Source: Christiangramia echinicola DSM 19838 (GTDB lineage Bacteria > Bacteroidota > Bacteroidia > Flavobacteriales > Flavobacteriaceae). Taken from it: a stretch of DNA of 64,000 bases. A model generated the notes under the pieces. That model saw nothing but the letters and a program-made list of their open reading frames with translations, did no database searches and was not told the DNA's origin. This document shows, piece by piece, positions 1 to 9,481 of the stretch (positions are counted from its first letter, which is position 1; each line of letters opens with the position of its first letter). The position numbers and the translations under genes are program-made. The stretch is taken from positions 682,001 through 746,000 of the forward strand of contig NZ_AUHG01000011.1 of assembly GCF_000423065.1 (NCBI RefSeq), read 5' to 3'.

Positions 1-1
1 T

Positions 2-484
2 CTTAAAATTATCACGACGCTGTGTGTTTCATGGATATATATCAAGGCACTGAGAAATCATGAATTAAGACGAAATCTTATTTATATCCTTTTAGTTTAC
101 CCGGTCTTGAGTATCATTAGTTTTTTTACTATCGGAGAATTTTTCAATGCATATGATCCCTATGTAAATATCATTGGAACCTTTATAATCCTTATTAGTG
201 TAGGTTCATTTTATGTAGAAATTCTGAGATCAGATCGTATACTTACTTTTTATGGTGATATTAGATTCTATATTTCTTTCGGAATGATTCTCTGGAGCCT
301 GTGTATGGTTCCTCTTGATATTTATAGTAGCTTTTTCAGTCTGAAAAATCCTCTTTACATAGAGCTTCATACATTAATTCATCGTTATGCGAGCATTTTT
401 CTGTATTCCTTATTTTCGCTAGGATTCTATATGGATTATAGAATGAATAGAAATGGAAAAGGCCAATCGGTTAAAAATAGTTGA
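2..484 (+). CDS. C-terminal part of an integral membrane protein, truncated by the window edge
   Basis: The reading frame is open from base 2, with no stop before 484, so the gene begins left of the window; the TTG at 107 is only an internal Leu codon. The visible 160 residues are strongly hydrophobic with at least four likely membrane segments (around FFTIGEFF, VNIIGTFIILISVGSFYVEIL, IRFYISFGMILWSLCMVPL and YASIFLYSLFSLGFY) and end in a short basic tail. I do not recognise the family. It lies 62 bases upstream of a histidine kinase that has a single membrane helix, so it may be a membrane sensor or partner of that two-component system; that is inference from position only. Confidence 0.6.
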   Translation, partial: LKIITTLCVSWIYIKALRNHELRRNLIYILLVYPVLSIISFFTIGEFFNAYDPYVNIIGTFIILISVGSFYVEILRSDRILTFYGDIRFYISFGMILWSLCMVPLDIYSSFFSLKNPLYIELHTLIHRYASIFLYSLFSLGFYMDYRMNRNGKGQSVKNS

Positions 485-546
485 ATCAGGTTTTTCTAGC
501 TTATGTATTATTTTATGTAACATTGTTGTGCTAATCAATTAATAAC

Positions 547-1326
547 ATGCTTCGAAAAGAAGAGATCTTACTCATTATTTATTTTATACTCGTGATCTTA
601 TTTCTGGCAGGGTTCACTATTTTATTCTTTATAACTTACCAAAGAAGGAAGAATAAAATTCTTCAGGAGAAATTTCAGGCCGAACAGGAGTTTAAAAATG
701 AACTTACTACTGCGAGATTAGAGATACAGGAAGCCACATTAAAGAATGTTAGCTGGGAATTGCATGATAATATCGGTCAATTATTAGCCGTGGCAAGTAT
801 GCAGCTCAATGTTCTGAATAAAAAAGTTACCGAGGAGAATAAAAATGGTTTTCTCGAAGTTAAAGATCTTGTAGCAAATTCCCTTGCAGAGATAAGGGCA
901 CTTTCAAGATCCTTAAATAATGAAGTGATAGAATACGTAGGCCTTGAAGCCTCTGTGAAAAATGAGATAGATCGTTTTAATAGACTTGAAGTTGTTGCAG
1001 CACGACTGGAAATAATAGGAGAAGGTTACACTATTCCACAAGAGCATAGCATTATTCTTTTTAGAATTCTTCAGGAATACTTTTCTAATGTTATTAAATA
1101 TGCTGGTGCCTCTAATCTTAAGGTGAAATTCGAGTATGTTGAGGATGCAATTTTTATTGAAGCGATTGAAGATGGTCGTGGCTTTGACATGGAGAAAGAA
1201 GAATCTGGTGCCGGGCTACTTAATATGCGAAGCCGTGCAGAGATGATTCACTCCGATTTTAATTTAAATTCTTCGATAGGTAAAGGAACTTCTTTATCTT
1301 TACGATATCCAACCAAGATGAACTAA
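547..1326 (+). CDS. Sensor histidine kinase, NarL/DesK type (HisKA_3)
   Basis: This 259-residue kinase has one membrane helix at about residues 8-30, a short coiled linker (32-65), a HisKA_3 dimerisation helix with the phospho-acceptor His73 in the motif WELHDNIGQLL, and an HATPase_c domain with the N box around residues 174-185 (LQEYFSNVIKYA), the G1 box DGRGFD (209-214) and GAGLLNMRSRA (221-231). It has no periplasmic sensor domain, so it probably senses the membrane or relies on a partner, possibly the membrane protein encoded just upstream. One base separates its stop from the response regulator start, which implies an operon and cognate pair. The signal sensed is unknown. Confidence 0.93.
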   Translation: MLRKEEILLIIYFILVILFLAGFTILFFITYQRRKNKILQEKFQAEQEFKNELTTARLEIQEATLKNVSWELHDNIGQLLAVASMQLNVLNKKVTEENKNGFLEVKDLVANSLAEIRALSRSLNNEVIEYVGLEASVKNEIDRFNRLEVVAARLEIIGEGYTIPQEHSIILFRILQEYFSNVIKYAGASNLKVKFEYVEDAIFIEAIEDGRGFDMEKEESGAGLLNMRSRAEMIHSDFNLNSSIGKGTSLSLRYPTKMN

Positions 1327-1327
1327 T

Positions 1328-1960
1328 ATGAACAAGACGATTATTATCGTTGATGATCATAAACTTTTTGCACAATCCCTTCAAATACTAGTCAGTTCTT
1401 TCGACGGTTTTGAAGTAATAGAAGTTTGTAAAAACGGAGAAGAGCTTGTAAATTACCTTCAGGCAGGGAATTCCATGCCAGATCTTATTCTACTTGATAT
1501 GCGTATGCCGGTTATGGATGGAATGCAAACCATGAAGTGGTTAAAAGAGCAGCATCCTGATCAAAAGGTGCTTACTCTTACTGTAGATCAGGAAGACGAA
1601 ACCATTATTAAAATGATAAGATTAGGCTGTAGAGGATACCTTTTAAAAGATATTGATCCTGAAGAATTTGAGCATGCCTTGAATGCCATAGATCGTACTG
1701 GATATTATTCTAATAAAACAATTTCTGAAGCTCTGAGCAGAGACGAGAGAAAGCAGAAATATGAAGAACTTACCCACCGGGAATTAGAGTTTTTAAATCA
1801 CGCTTGCAGCGAGCTTACCTATAAGGCCATTGCAGGTGAAATGAACCTGAGCCCTAAAACCGTGGAAAATTATCGTGAAAGTCTATTCAGTAAATTGCAT
1901 GTAAAGAGTAGGGTTGGTCTGGTGATTTTCGCTATTAAGGAAGGTATTTGCGAAGTTTAA
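1328..1960 (+). CDS. Response regulator transcription factor, NarL/FixJ (LuxR-type HTH) family
   Basis: The 210-residue protein has an N-terminal receiver domain with acidic pair D9/D10, phospho-acceptor Asp57 (in LLLDMRMPVMDG) and Lys102-type end motif (GYLLKDI), followed by a LuxR-type helix-turn-helix at about 148-205 (LTHRELEFLNHAC to KTVENYRESLFSKL). It is the cognate regulator of the kinase encoded one base upstream. The regulon cannot be read from the sequence. Confidence 0.94.
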   Translation: MNKTIIIVDDHKLFAQSLQILVSSFDGFEVIEVCKNGEELVNYLQAGNSMPDLILLDMRMPVMDGMQTMKWLKEQHPDQKVLTLTVDQEDETIIKMIRLGCRGYLLKDIDPEEFEHALNAIDRTGYYSNKTISEALSRDERKQKYEELTHRELEFLNHACSELTYKAIAGEMNLSPKTVENYRESLFSKLHVKSRVGLVIFAIKEGICEV

Positions 1961-2044
1961 GAATACTTTAATTCAAATCTCTATTTTCAAATTATATAAC
2001 TGCATATTCTGCAGTATCTTCGCGTATCCAAAAATTACATTGCC

Positions 2045-3568
2045 GTGATAGATTCAGCAAAAATAGAACTAAGAAATTTACAGGTTAAAGACTACGAGGA
2101 ATTAAAGATCTCTATGGTGAAGAGTTATCAGGCCATGCCTGATGAATACTGGAGTAAAGGAGAGATAAAAACCCTGGTAAATAAATTCCCTGAAGGGCAA
2201 CTATGTATCGTTATAGATAACCGTATTGCCGGTTGCGCACTTTCTATTATTGTAGATTATGATAAATTCGATGATACTCATAATTACGAAGAGATCCTTG
2301 GTGGAGAGAATTTTTCAACGCATACTAAGAACGGAGATATTCTGTACGGGATTGATGTATTTATTCATCCCGAATTCCGCGGAATGCGATTGGGACGTAG
2401 ACTTTATGAGGCCAGAAAAGAGCTATGCGAGCATCTCAATTTAAAGGCCATCATATTTGGAGGCCGTATTCCTAATTTCTCTAAATATGCCCATGAACTA
2501 ACTCCTAAAAAGTATATAGACAAAGTCAAACTACAGGAAATACATGATCCTGTTTTATCCTTTCAGCTTAAAAATGATTTTCATGTAAAAAAGGTCATTA
2601 AAGGATACTTGCCCGGAGATCACGAAAGCAAGGAATTTGCCACCTTAATGGAGTGGAATAACATCTATTACACCAAACCTCAGAAGCTAGTAAACACCAC
2701 TAAGACGGTTGTACGACTTGGCCTGGTGCAATGGCAAATGCGTCTTTTTAAAGATTATGATGCCTTGGTTTCACAAATAGAATTCTTTGTAGACGCGGTG
2801 AGTAATTACCAGAGCGATTTTATTCTTTTTCCTGAACTCTTTAATGCGCCATTAATGGCTCAATTCAATCATTTATCTGAACCTGAGGCAATTCGTGGAC
2901 TTTCAGATTATACCGAAAGATTACTGGAGACTTTCCGGGAATTCGCGATTAATTATAACATTAATATCATTACTGGGAGTATGCCGTTGCCTGAAGGAGA
3001 GCATATGTATAATGTAGGTTATTTATGCCGAAGAGACGGTAGTTACGAACGTTACGAAAAACTTCATATCACTCCGGCTGAAGAAACTGCCTGGGGAATG
3101 AAAGGCGGGAATAAACTGGAAACTTTTGATACCGATTGTGGAAAAATTGGAGTTTTGATCTGTTATGATGTAGAGTTTCCGGAATTATCGAGACTGCTGG
3201 CCGAAGAAGGAATGAATATTCTATTTGTGCCATTTATGACCGATACTCAAAATGGATATTCCCGTGTGAAGATCTGTGCTCAGTCCAGGGCTGTAGAAAA
3301 TGAATGTTATGTTGCCATAGCTGGATCTGTAGGAAACCTACCCAAAGTTGATAATATGGATATTCAGTATTCTCAAAGTGCGGTTTTAACACCTTCAGAT
3401 TTTGCTTTTCCGGTAAATGGGATCAAAGCTGAAGCAACTCCGAATACCGAAAGTACTTTACTGGTAGATGTAGACCTGGATCTTTTAAAAGAGCTTCATA
3501 ACTTCGGAAGTGTTAGAAACATGAAGGATAGAAGAAAGGATCTTTATTCTCTTAAAAAGAAAAAGTAA
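2045..3568 (+). CDS. GNAT acetyltransferase fused to a nitrilase-family (carbon-nitrogen hydrolase) domain
   Basis: A 507-residue two-domain protein. Residues 1-215 form a GNAT fold with the acetyl-CoA loop near RGMRLGRRLYEA (112-123). Residues 223-485 form a carbon-nitrogen hydrolase with the family's Glu-Lys-Cys triad visible at E264 (LFPELFNAP), K339 (YEKLHITP) and C373 (LICYDVEFPEL). Such fusions are known in Bacteroidota, but the substrate is not established; an amide hydrolase acting with an acyl transferase on one small metabolite is plausible. The start used is GTG at 2045, because the first beta strand of the GNAT fold lies directly after it and the next Met (residue 24) would cut into the fold. 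The gene is monocistronic. Confidence 0.88.
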   Translation: MIDSAKIELRNLQVKDYEELKISMVKSYQAMPDEYWSKGEIKTLVNKFPEGQLCIVIDNRIAGCALSIIVDYDKFDDTHNYEEILGGENFSTHTKNGDILYGIDVFIHPEFRGMRLGRRLYEARKELCEHLNLKAIIFGGRIPNFSKYAHELTPKKYIDKVKLQEIHDPVLSFQLKNDFHVKKVIKGYLPGDHESKEFATLMEWNNIYYTKPQKLVNTTKTVVRLGLVQWQMRLFKDYDALVSQIEFFVDAVSNYQSDFILFPELFNAPLMAQFNHLSEPEAIRGLSDYTERLLETFREFAINYNINIITGSMPLPEGEHMYNVGYLCRRDGSYERYEKLHITPAEETAWGMKGGNKLETFDTDCGKIGVLICYDVEFPELSRLLAEEGMNILFVPFMTDTQNGYSRVKICAQSRAVENECYVAIAGSVGNLPKVDNMDIQYSQSAVLTPSDFAFPVNGIKAEATPNTESTLLVDVDLDLLKELHNFGSVRNMKDRRKDLYSLKKKK

Positions 3569-3593
3569 AGAAAGGCTGGCCTAGATTTAAGAC

Positions 3594-3623
3594 CGTCACC
3601 CTGAACTTGATTCAGGGTCTCTA
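3594..3623 (+). repeat. Half copy of intergenic palindromic repeat family A
   Basis: CCCTGAA (3599-3605) and TTCAGGG (3611-3617) form a 7-bp hairpin around CTTGA. The segment matches the left half of the longer family A elements found between arginine genes (CGTCA...CCTGAACTTGATTCAGG). It lies just after the GNAT/nitrilase stop codon and may also serve as a 3' end hairpin. A second perfect inverted repeat, TTCTGAAA-AA-TTTCAGAA, follows at 3645-3662. Confidence 0.7.
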
Positions 3624-3739
3624 AACTATTACAAGAAAATGAGATTCTGAAAAATTTCAGAAAGACACAATGATCGATTTAAAATAAATTTAATGATCAT
3701 ATTTTCAGGTTATTAAATTTTATTTTTTACTTTAGAAAT

Positions 3740-3811
3740 ATGATTACAGCAGTTCAGAACATTATCGCATCAATTATTGAGGTCCTTTTCGTTTTCGAAA
3801 ATCGACCCTGA
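3740..3811 (+). CDS. Putative ilv leader peptide (Ile/Val/Leu-rich, 23 residues)
   Basis: A mini-ORF with an ATG start and TGA stop encodes 23 residues, of which nine are the end products of the downstream operon: Ile at 2, 8, 9, 12 and 13, Val at 5, 15 and 18, Leu at 16. A strong terminator starts 28 bases after its stop, 190 bases before ilvD. This is the arrangement of ribosome-mediated attenuators of ilv operons in Proteobacteria. The reading frame and composition are visible; translation and function are inferred. Confidence 0.7.
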   Translation: MITAVQNIIASIIEVLFVFENRP

Positions 3812-3868
3812 GAGATGTGCGTTCTATTCATTATAAATCAAAGCCATCTTTATAGATGGCTTTTTTTA
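3811..3868 (+). promoter_or_regulatory. Candidate ilv attenuator: alternative antiterminator and terminator hairpins
   Basis: The terminator is a perfect 10-bp stem, 3840-3849 with 3854-3863 (loop TTAT), followed by a T-rich run. Its left arm can instead pair upstream: AGAGATG-GC at 3811-3820 pairs with GCCATCTTT at 3843-3851 (nine pairs, one G-T, one bulged T3818). The antiterminator strand begins on the last base of the leader stop codon, so a ribosome at the stop would cover it and allow termination, while one stalled earlier on Ile/Val/Leu codons would leave it free. Pairings were worked out by eye; no energies were calculated. Confidence 0.7.
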
Positions 3869-4057
3869 TTTCCTGTTTCTAAGTTTTGCAGTATTCATAG
3901 CCATTAGCTATTGTAAAACAAAATGATGTAAATATCTAAAAAACAGATAGTTATATTTTTTGATTACTGTTTGGGCTTAATTCAGCAATTGTTAGTTAGC
4001 CAGGACACTGTAGTGAACCAAGTATTTTTAAATCTTATTGAAAACGAAACGAATTAA

Positions 4058-5731
4058 ATGAATACCAAATTTAGTAGCACCATAACACAAAGCGATTCTC
4101 AACCTGCTTCCCAGGCCATGCTTCATGCTATAGGATTAAGCAAGGAAGATCTTAAAAAACCATTTGTGGGAATTGGGAGTACCGGTTACGAAGGTAATCC
4201 CTGTAATATGCACTTAAATGACCTTGCAAAAGAAGTCAAAAAAGGCACTCAGCAGGCAGGTATAAACGGATTGATCTTCAATACAATTGGAGTAAGTGAT
4301 GGTATTTCTATGGGAACGGCTGGGATGCGCTATTCGCTTCCTTCCCGTGATCTAATTGCCGATTCAATGGAAACTGTAGTTGGCGGGATGTCTTATGATG
4401 GGTTGGTAACTGTAGTTGGTTGCGATAAGAATATGCCCGGTGCCTTAATGGCTATGTTAAGATTGAACCGTCCTTCAGTTCTGGTATATGGCGGAACAAT
4501 AGCTTCAGGTTGTCATAATGGTAAAAAACTGGACGTGGTTTCTGCATTTGAAGCCTGGGGATCTAAAGTTTCCGGAGAAATGCAGGAAGAAGAATATCAA
4601 CAGGTGATAGAAAAGGCATGCCCTGGTGCTGGTGCCTGCGGGGGAATGTATACGGCCAATACGATGGCTTCAGCAATTGAGGCTTTAGGGATGAGCCTTC
4701 CTTTTAATAGTTCAAATCCAGCTACCGGTCCTGAAAAAATTCAGGAAAGTGTTAAAGCCGGTGAGGCAATGGAACTTTTGCTGGAAAAGGATTTAAAGCC
4801 AAAAGATATAGTAACCGCGAAATCTTTAGAAAACGCTATTAGATTGCTTACAGTTCTTGGAGGTTCTACCAATGCAGTTCTTCATTTTCTGGCTATTGCC
4901 AAGGCTGCAGAGATCAGTTTCGGGTTAAAGGATTTTGAAAGGATCTGCGAAGAGACTCCATTTCTGGCAGATCTTAAACCAAGTGGAAAATATTTGATGG
5001 AAGATATTCACAGGATAGGAGGAATCCCAGCTGTGATGAAATATATGCTTGAAAAAGGATTACTTCATGGCGAATGCATGACCGTTACCGGTAAAACGAT
5101 TGCCGAAAATCTTGAAAATGTGGAACCTATGCCTTTCGATCAGGATGTGATACATCCTGTGGAGAAACCTATCAAGGCCACCGGACACATCAGAATACTA
5201 TACGGTAATCTGGCTGTTGATGGATCCGTTGCTAAAATAACGGGAAAGGAAGGTTTGAAATTTAAAGGAAAAGCGAAAGTATTTAACGGTGAATTTGAAG
5301 CTAACGAAGGAATTTCCTCCGGAAAGGTTCAAAAAGGAGACGTGGTCGTTATTCGCTATGAAGGCCCCAAAGGCGGCCCGGGAATGCCGGAAATGCTTAA
5401 GCCTACTTCAGCAATTATGGGTGCCGGACTTGGGAAAGAAGTAGCCCTGATCACCGATGGAAGATTCTCAGGAGGAACCCACGGCTTTGTAGTAGGTCAT
5501 ATCACTCCGGAGGCTCAACAAGGTGGACTTATTGGATTGCTTAAAGACGGGGATGAGATAAGTATCAATGCTGAAACAAATAGAATTGAAGCTCATTTGA
5601 GTGATGAAGAAATAAAAAAACGGAAAGAAGCCTGGAAAGCACCAGCTTTCAAGGTGACCGGAGGTGTACTCTATAAATATGCAAAAACAGTGGCATCAGC
5701 TTCAGAAGGCTGTGTGACAGATGAATTTTAA
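4058..5731 (+). CDS. ilvD: Dihydroxy-acid dehydratase
   Basis: The 557-residue enzyme dehydrates 2,3-dihydroxy-isovalerate and -methylvalerate to the 2-oxo-acids, the third common step of valine and isoleucine synthesis. Family motifs are present: the iron-sulphur Cys in [20 protein letters not shown] and [17 protein letters not shown], and C-terminal [15 protein letters not shown]. Length is normal for the family. It is the first structural gene after the candidate attenuator and lies 11 bases before ilvB. Confidence 0.97.
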   Translation: MNTKFSSTITQSDSQPASQAMLHAIGLSKEDLKKPFVGIGSTGYEGNPCNMHLNDLAKEVKKGTQQAGINGLIFNTIGVSDGISMGTAGMRYSLPSRDLIADSMETVVGGMSYDGLVTVVGCDKNMPGALMAMLRLNRPSVLVYGGTIASGCHNGKKLDVVSAFEAWGSKVSGEMQEEEYQQVIEKACPGAGACGGMYTANTMASAIEALGMSLPFNSSNPATGPEKIQESVKAGEAMELLLEKDLKPKDIVTAKSLENAIRLLTVLGGSTNAVLHFLAIAKAAEISFGLKDFERICEETPFLADLKPSGKYLMEDIHRIGGIPAVMKYMLEKGLLHGECMTVTGKTIAENLENVEPMPFDQDVIHPVEKPIKATGHIRILYGNLAVDGSVAKITGKEGLKFKGKAKVFNGEFEANEGISSGKVQKGDVVVIRYEGPKGGPGMPEMLKPTSAIMGAGLGKEVALITDGRFSGGTHGFVVGHITPEAQQGGLIGLLKDGDEISINAETNRIEAHLSDEEIKKRKEAWKAPAFKVTGGVLYKYAKTVASASEGCVTDEF

Positions 5732-5742
5732 TATGGTGAATT

Positions 5743-7476
5743 ATGCAGGTAAAAACAGCAAGTTTTGAAAAGGTAAGCACAAAGAACACCTTGACTGTTT
5801 CGGGAGCTGAAGCGGTGATTAAATGTTTGCTTGAAGAAGGTGTGGAAACAATTTACGGTTATCCCGGAGGGGCGATCATGCCCGTCTACGATGAGCTGTA
5901 CAAATATCAGAAGGAAATTCACCACGTCCTCACCAGGCATGAGCAGGGCGCTACACATGCAGCTCAGGGTTATGCCAGAGTTTCAGGAAAAGTTGGTGTG
6001 GCCGTTGCTACATCTGGTCCCGGAGCAACGAACCTTGTAACCGGGATTGCAGATGCGCAGATAGATTCTACGCCTATGGTTTGTATTACGGGTCAGGTTG
6101 GTTCTCATTTACTGGGTAGCGATGCTTTTCAAGAAACCGATATTGTAGGTATTTCAACGCCAATAACGAAATGGAATTACCAGATCACGAAAGCAGAAGA
6201 GATTCCGGAAGTAATGGCCAAAGCATTTTATATCGCCAAATCTGGTAGACCAGGGCCTGTTCTTATTGATATCACTAAAGATGCACAGTTCGCTTCCCTG
6301 GAATTCAGCTATAAAAAATGCTCCGGCATTAGAAGCTATAAGCCATATCCTGAGTTGAATCTTTTAGAGGTTCAAAGAGCTGCAGAGGTTATTAATAAAG
6401 CGAAAAAGCCAATGATCGTGTGGGGCCAGGGAGTGATCCTTGGTGGAGCTGAAGATCTATTAAAACAAGTAGTGGAAAAAGCAGGAATTCCTGCGGCATG
6501 GACCATTTTGGGTCTTTCAGCATTACCAACAGATCATCCTCTAAATGTGGGAATGGTGGGAATGCATGGTAATTACGGTCCAAATATGCTCACGAATGAA
6601 TGTGATGTATTGATCGCTATCGGGATGCGTTTTGATGATCGTGTAACCGGTAACCTGGAGAAATATGCGAAGCAGGCCAAAGTCATTCATTTTGAAATTG
6701 ATCCTGCGGAAATCAATAAAAATGTAAAAGCAGATTTTCCCGTTTTAGGAGATGTAAAAGAAAGTCTGAAAGCATTACATGAATTATTAGAGCCAAATTC
6801 TCATGAAGAATGGCATCAGGAATTCAAGGATATGTATAAAACCGAATATGAAAAGGTCATAAAAGGAAATCTGGATGTCACCAAAAAAGATCTTGGAATG
6901 GCTGAGGTTATCCAGGAGATCAATATTCAGTCTAAAGGTGATGCGATCATCGTTTCTGATGTTGGTCAACATCAAATGGCAGCCTGCCGTTATACTAAAT
7001 TCAATCAAACCAGAAGCAACGTAACTTCTGGGGGGCTGGGAACCATGGGTTTTGCACTTCCGGCAGCAATTGGAGCAAAAATGGCTAAGCCAGAAAGGGA
7101 TGTTGTCGCAGTTATTGGTGACGGCGGTTACCAGATGACTATTCAGGAACTGGGAACTATTTTCCAAACCAAAGTACCGGTGAAAATTGTGCTTTTAAAT
7201 AATGGTTTCCTGGGAATGGTTAGACAATGGCAGCAGTTATTCTTTGATAAAAGATATGCTTCCACCACCATGATAAATCCAGATTTTATAACCATCGCCA
7301 GGGGTTATCATATCCAGGCTAAACAGGTTACAGAGAGAAGTCAGCTGGAAGCCGCAGTGAAAGAAATGATGGAAAGTAAGGAGGCCTATTTTCTGGAAGT
7401 AAAAGTTGAACAGGAAGAAAATGTGTTCCCCATGATCCCAACGGGAGCTGCAGTTTCAGAAATATTATTAGAGTAA
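5743..7476 (+). CDS. ilvB: Acetolactate synthase, large (catalytic) subunit
   Basis: The 577-residue ThDP- and FAD-dependent enzyme condenses pyruvate with pyruvate or 2-oxobutyrate. Visible features are the N-terminal ThDP Glu in YPGGAIMPVYDEL, the FAD domain (GMHGNYGPNMLTNECDVLIAIGMRFDDRVTG) and the C-terminal GDGGYQMTIQEL...NNGFLGMVRQWQ motif. The stop overlaps the ilvN start (TAATG), so the two subunits are probably translationally coupled. Confidence 0.97.
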   Translation: MQVKTASFEKVSTKNTLTVSGAEAVIKCLLEEGVETIYGYPGGAIMPVYDELYKYQKEIHHVLTRHEQGATHAAQGYARVSGKVGVAVATSGPGATNLVTGIADAQIDSTPMVCITGQVGSHLLGSDAFQETDIVGISTPITKWNYQITKAEEIPEVMAKAFYIAKSGRPGPVLIDITKDAQFASLEFSYKKCSGIRSYKPYPELNLLEVQRAAEVINKAKKPMIVWGQGVILGGAEDLLKQVVEKAGIPAAWTILGLSALPTDHPLNVGMVGMHGNYGPNMLTNECDVLIAIGMRFDDRVTGNLEKYAKQAKVIHFEIDPAEINKNVKADFPVLGDVKESLKALHELLEPNSHEEWHQEFKDMYKTEYEKVIKGNLDVTKKDLGMAEVIQEINIQSKGDAIIVSDVGQHQMAACRYTKFNQTRSNVTSGGLGTMGFALPAAIGAKMAKPERDVVAVIGDGGYQMTIQELGTIFQTKVPVKIVLLNNGFLGMVRQWQQLFFDKRYASTTMINPDFITIARGYHIQAKQVTERSQLEAAVKEMMESKEAYFLEVKVEQEENVFPMIPTGAAVSEILLE

Positions 7477-8015
7477 TGGAAAAGCAAAATTATACAGTTT
7501 CAATTTATACTGAAAATAACCTTGGACTACTTTCAAGGATCGCAGCTATATTTTTGAAAAGGCATATCAATATTGAAAGTATTACCGCCTCGCCAAGTGA
7601 GGTAACCGAGGTAATGCGTTTTATCATTATTGTAAAAGTGACCGAAGAACAGATCAAAAAGATCGTAGGCCAGATAGAGAAACAGATCGAGGTGATCAAA
7701 GCATTTTATCATACCGACGCCGAAACTATCTATCAGGAAACGGCTTTGTATAAGATCAAATCTGAAGACTTTTTAGATGATCATAATATCCAGGATTTTA
7801 TTAAAGAGACCAACGCAAGGATCGTAACGGTAACCAAGGAATTTTTTGTAATTGAAAAGACCGGAAAAAGAACCGAGGTCGATGCTCTTTATGAAACCTT
7901 GAAACCATACGGATTAATGCAGTTCGTAAGATCGGGAACCATTGCGGTAACCAAGAACGAGATGCCAATATCAGGAATTCTAGAAAAATTTAATACCACA
8001 AACTCATTATCATGA
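7476..8015 (+). CDS. ilvN: Acetolactate synthase, small (regulatory) subunit
   Basis: The 179-residue regulatory subunit begins with an ACT domain ([37 protein letters not shown]) followed by the C-terminal activation domain of this family. It confers feedback control by branched-chain amino acids on the catalytic subunit. It overlaps both neighbours, by 1 base with ilvB and by 4 bases (ATGA) with ilvC. Confidence 0.96.
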   Translation: MEKQNYTVSIYTENNLGLLSRIAAIFLKRHINIESITASPSEVTEVMRFIIIVKVTEEQIKKIVGQIEKQIEVIKAFYHTDAETIYQETALYKIKSEDFLDDHNIQDFIKETNARIVTVTKEFFVIEKTGKRTEVDALYETLKPYGLMQFVRSGTIAVTKNEMPISGILEKFNTTNSLS

Positions 8016-9481
8016 CCAACTATTTTAATAGCCTATCTAAAGCTGAAAAACTAAATCAATTAGGTACCTGCAGATTTATGGAACTGGATGAATTCAGCGA
8101 TGGAACCCAAACCCTTTATGGTAAGAAAATAGTCATAGTTGGCTGCGGAGCTCAGGGTCTCAACCAGGGACTTAATATGCGCGACAGCGGACTCGATATT
8201 TCATACGCCTTGAGAGAAGGTGCGATCAAAGAGAAACGACAATCCTGGAAAAATGCTACTGAAAATGATTTCACCGTTGGCACCTATAAGGAACTAATTC
8301 CTGAAGCTGACCTGGTAATTAATCTTACCCCGGATAAACAACATACTAATGTTATTAAAGCTATTCAGCCTTATTTGAAAAAAGGAGCGGTACTTTCCTA
8401 TTCTCATGGTTTTAATATCGTGGAAGAGGGTATGAAGATAAGAGAGGATGTTACCGTGATCATGGTAGCGCCGAAATGTCCGGGTTCTGAAGTTCGTGAA
8501 GAATACAAACGAGGGTTTGGTGTACCAACCTTAATTGCAGTGCATCCTGAAAACGATCCGAAGGGAATTGGTTTGGAATGGGCGAAAGCATATGCTTATG
8601 CTACCGGGGGTCACCGAGCGGGAGTGCTGGAATCTTCTTTTGTAGCTGAAGTAAAATCTGATCTTATGGGAGAGCAAACCATTCTTTGTGGTGTTTTGCA
8701 AACCGGCTCAATTTTAACCTTTGACAAAATGGTTGCTGAAGGTGTAGATAAGAATTATGCTGCAAAACTCATCCAGTATGGCTGGGAAACTATTACCGAA
8801 GCATTGAAGCACGGCGGAATCACTCAAATGATGGACAGGCTTTCTGATCCGGCCAGGCTGAGAGCTAATGAGATTTCAGAGGAATTGAAATCTAAAATGC
8901 GTCCGCTTTTTCAGAAGCATATGGATGATATTATTTCAGGTGAGTTCAGTAGTCGAATGATGCGCGATTGGGCCAACGATGATAAGGAATTACATACCTG
9001 GAGAGCTGAAACCGAAAATACTGCCTTTGAAAAAACAGAAGCGACTTCTGAGGAGATCTCTGAACAGGAATATTTCGACAAAGGAGTGCTGCTGGTAGCA
9101 TTCGTGAAATCTGGAGTAGAGCTTGCTTTTGAAACTATGGTAGATGCCGGGATCATTGAAGAATCTGCTTATTATGAATCTTTGCATGAAACTCCACTGA
9201 TAGCAAATACCATCGCCAGAAAGAAATTATACGAAATGAACCGTGTCATCTCTGATACTGCTGAATATGGTTGCTATCTGTTTGATCATGCCGCTAAACC
9301 GCTTATCAAGGATTATGTGAATTCCCTTGAGCCTGAAGTTGCAGGAAAAACATTTGAAGGAAAGGAACCAGATAATCAAAAACTGGAGAAAATAAATGCT
9401 GAAGTAAGAAATCACCCTGTTGAGGAGGTCGGAGCAAAACTAAGATCTGCGATGACCGCAATGAAGAAAATATACGCGTAA
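8012..9481 (+). CDS. ilvC: Ketol-acid reductoisomerase, class II (long form)
   Basis: At 489 residues this is the long class II enzyme (E. coli/plant type, with a duplicated C-terminal helical domain) rather than the common class I form of about 330 residues. The N-terminal Rossmann motif [19 protein letters not shown] is clear, as is the metal-binding region [17 protein letters not shown]. It isomerises and reduces acetolactate to dihydroxy-isovalerate. Its stop overlaps the ilvA start (TAATG). Confidence 0.96.
   Translation: MTNYFNSLSKAEKLNQLGTCRFMELDEFSDGTQTLYGKKIVIVGCGAQGLNQGLNMRDSGLDISYALREGAIKEKRQSWKNATENDFTVGTYKELIPEADLVINLTPDKQHTNVIKAIQPYLKKGAVLSYSHGFNIVEEGMKIREDVTVIMVAPKCPGSEVREEYKRGFGVPTLIAVHPENDPKGIGLEWAKAYAYATGGHRAGVLESSFVAEVKSDLMGEQTILCGVLQTGSILTFDKMVAEGVDKNYAAKLIQYGWETITEALKHGGITQMMDRLSDPARLRANEISEELKSKMRPLFQKHMDDIISGEFSSRMMRDWANDDKELHTWRAETENTAFEKTEATSEEISEQEYFDKGVLLVAFVKSGVELAFETMVDAGIIEESAYYESLHETPLIANTIARKKLYEMNRVISDTAEYGCYLFDHAAKPLIKDYVNSLEPEVAGKTFEGKEPDNQKLEKINAEVRNHPVEEVGAKLRSAMTAMKKIYA

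Noticed and set aside
6787-7167. 126-residue minus-strand ORF inside ilvB
   Set aside because: It is antisense to a highly conserved gene, with no start context or family signature.
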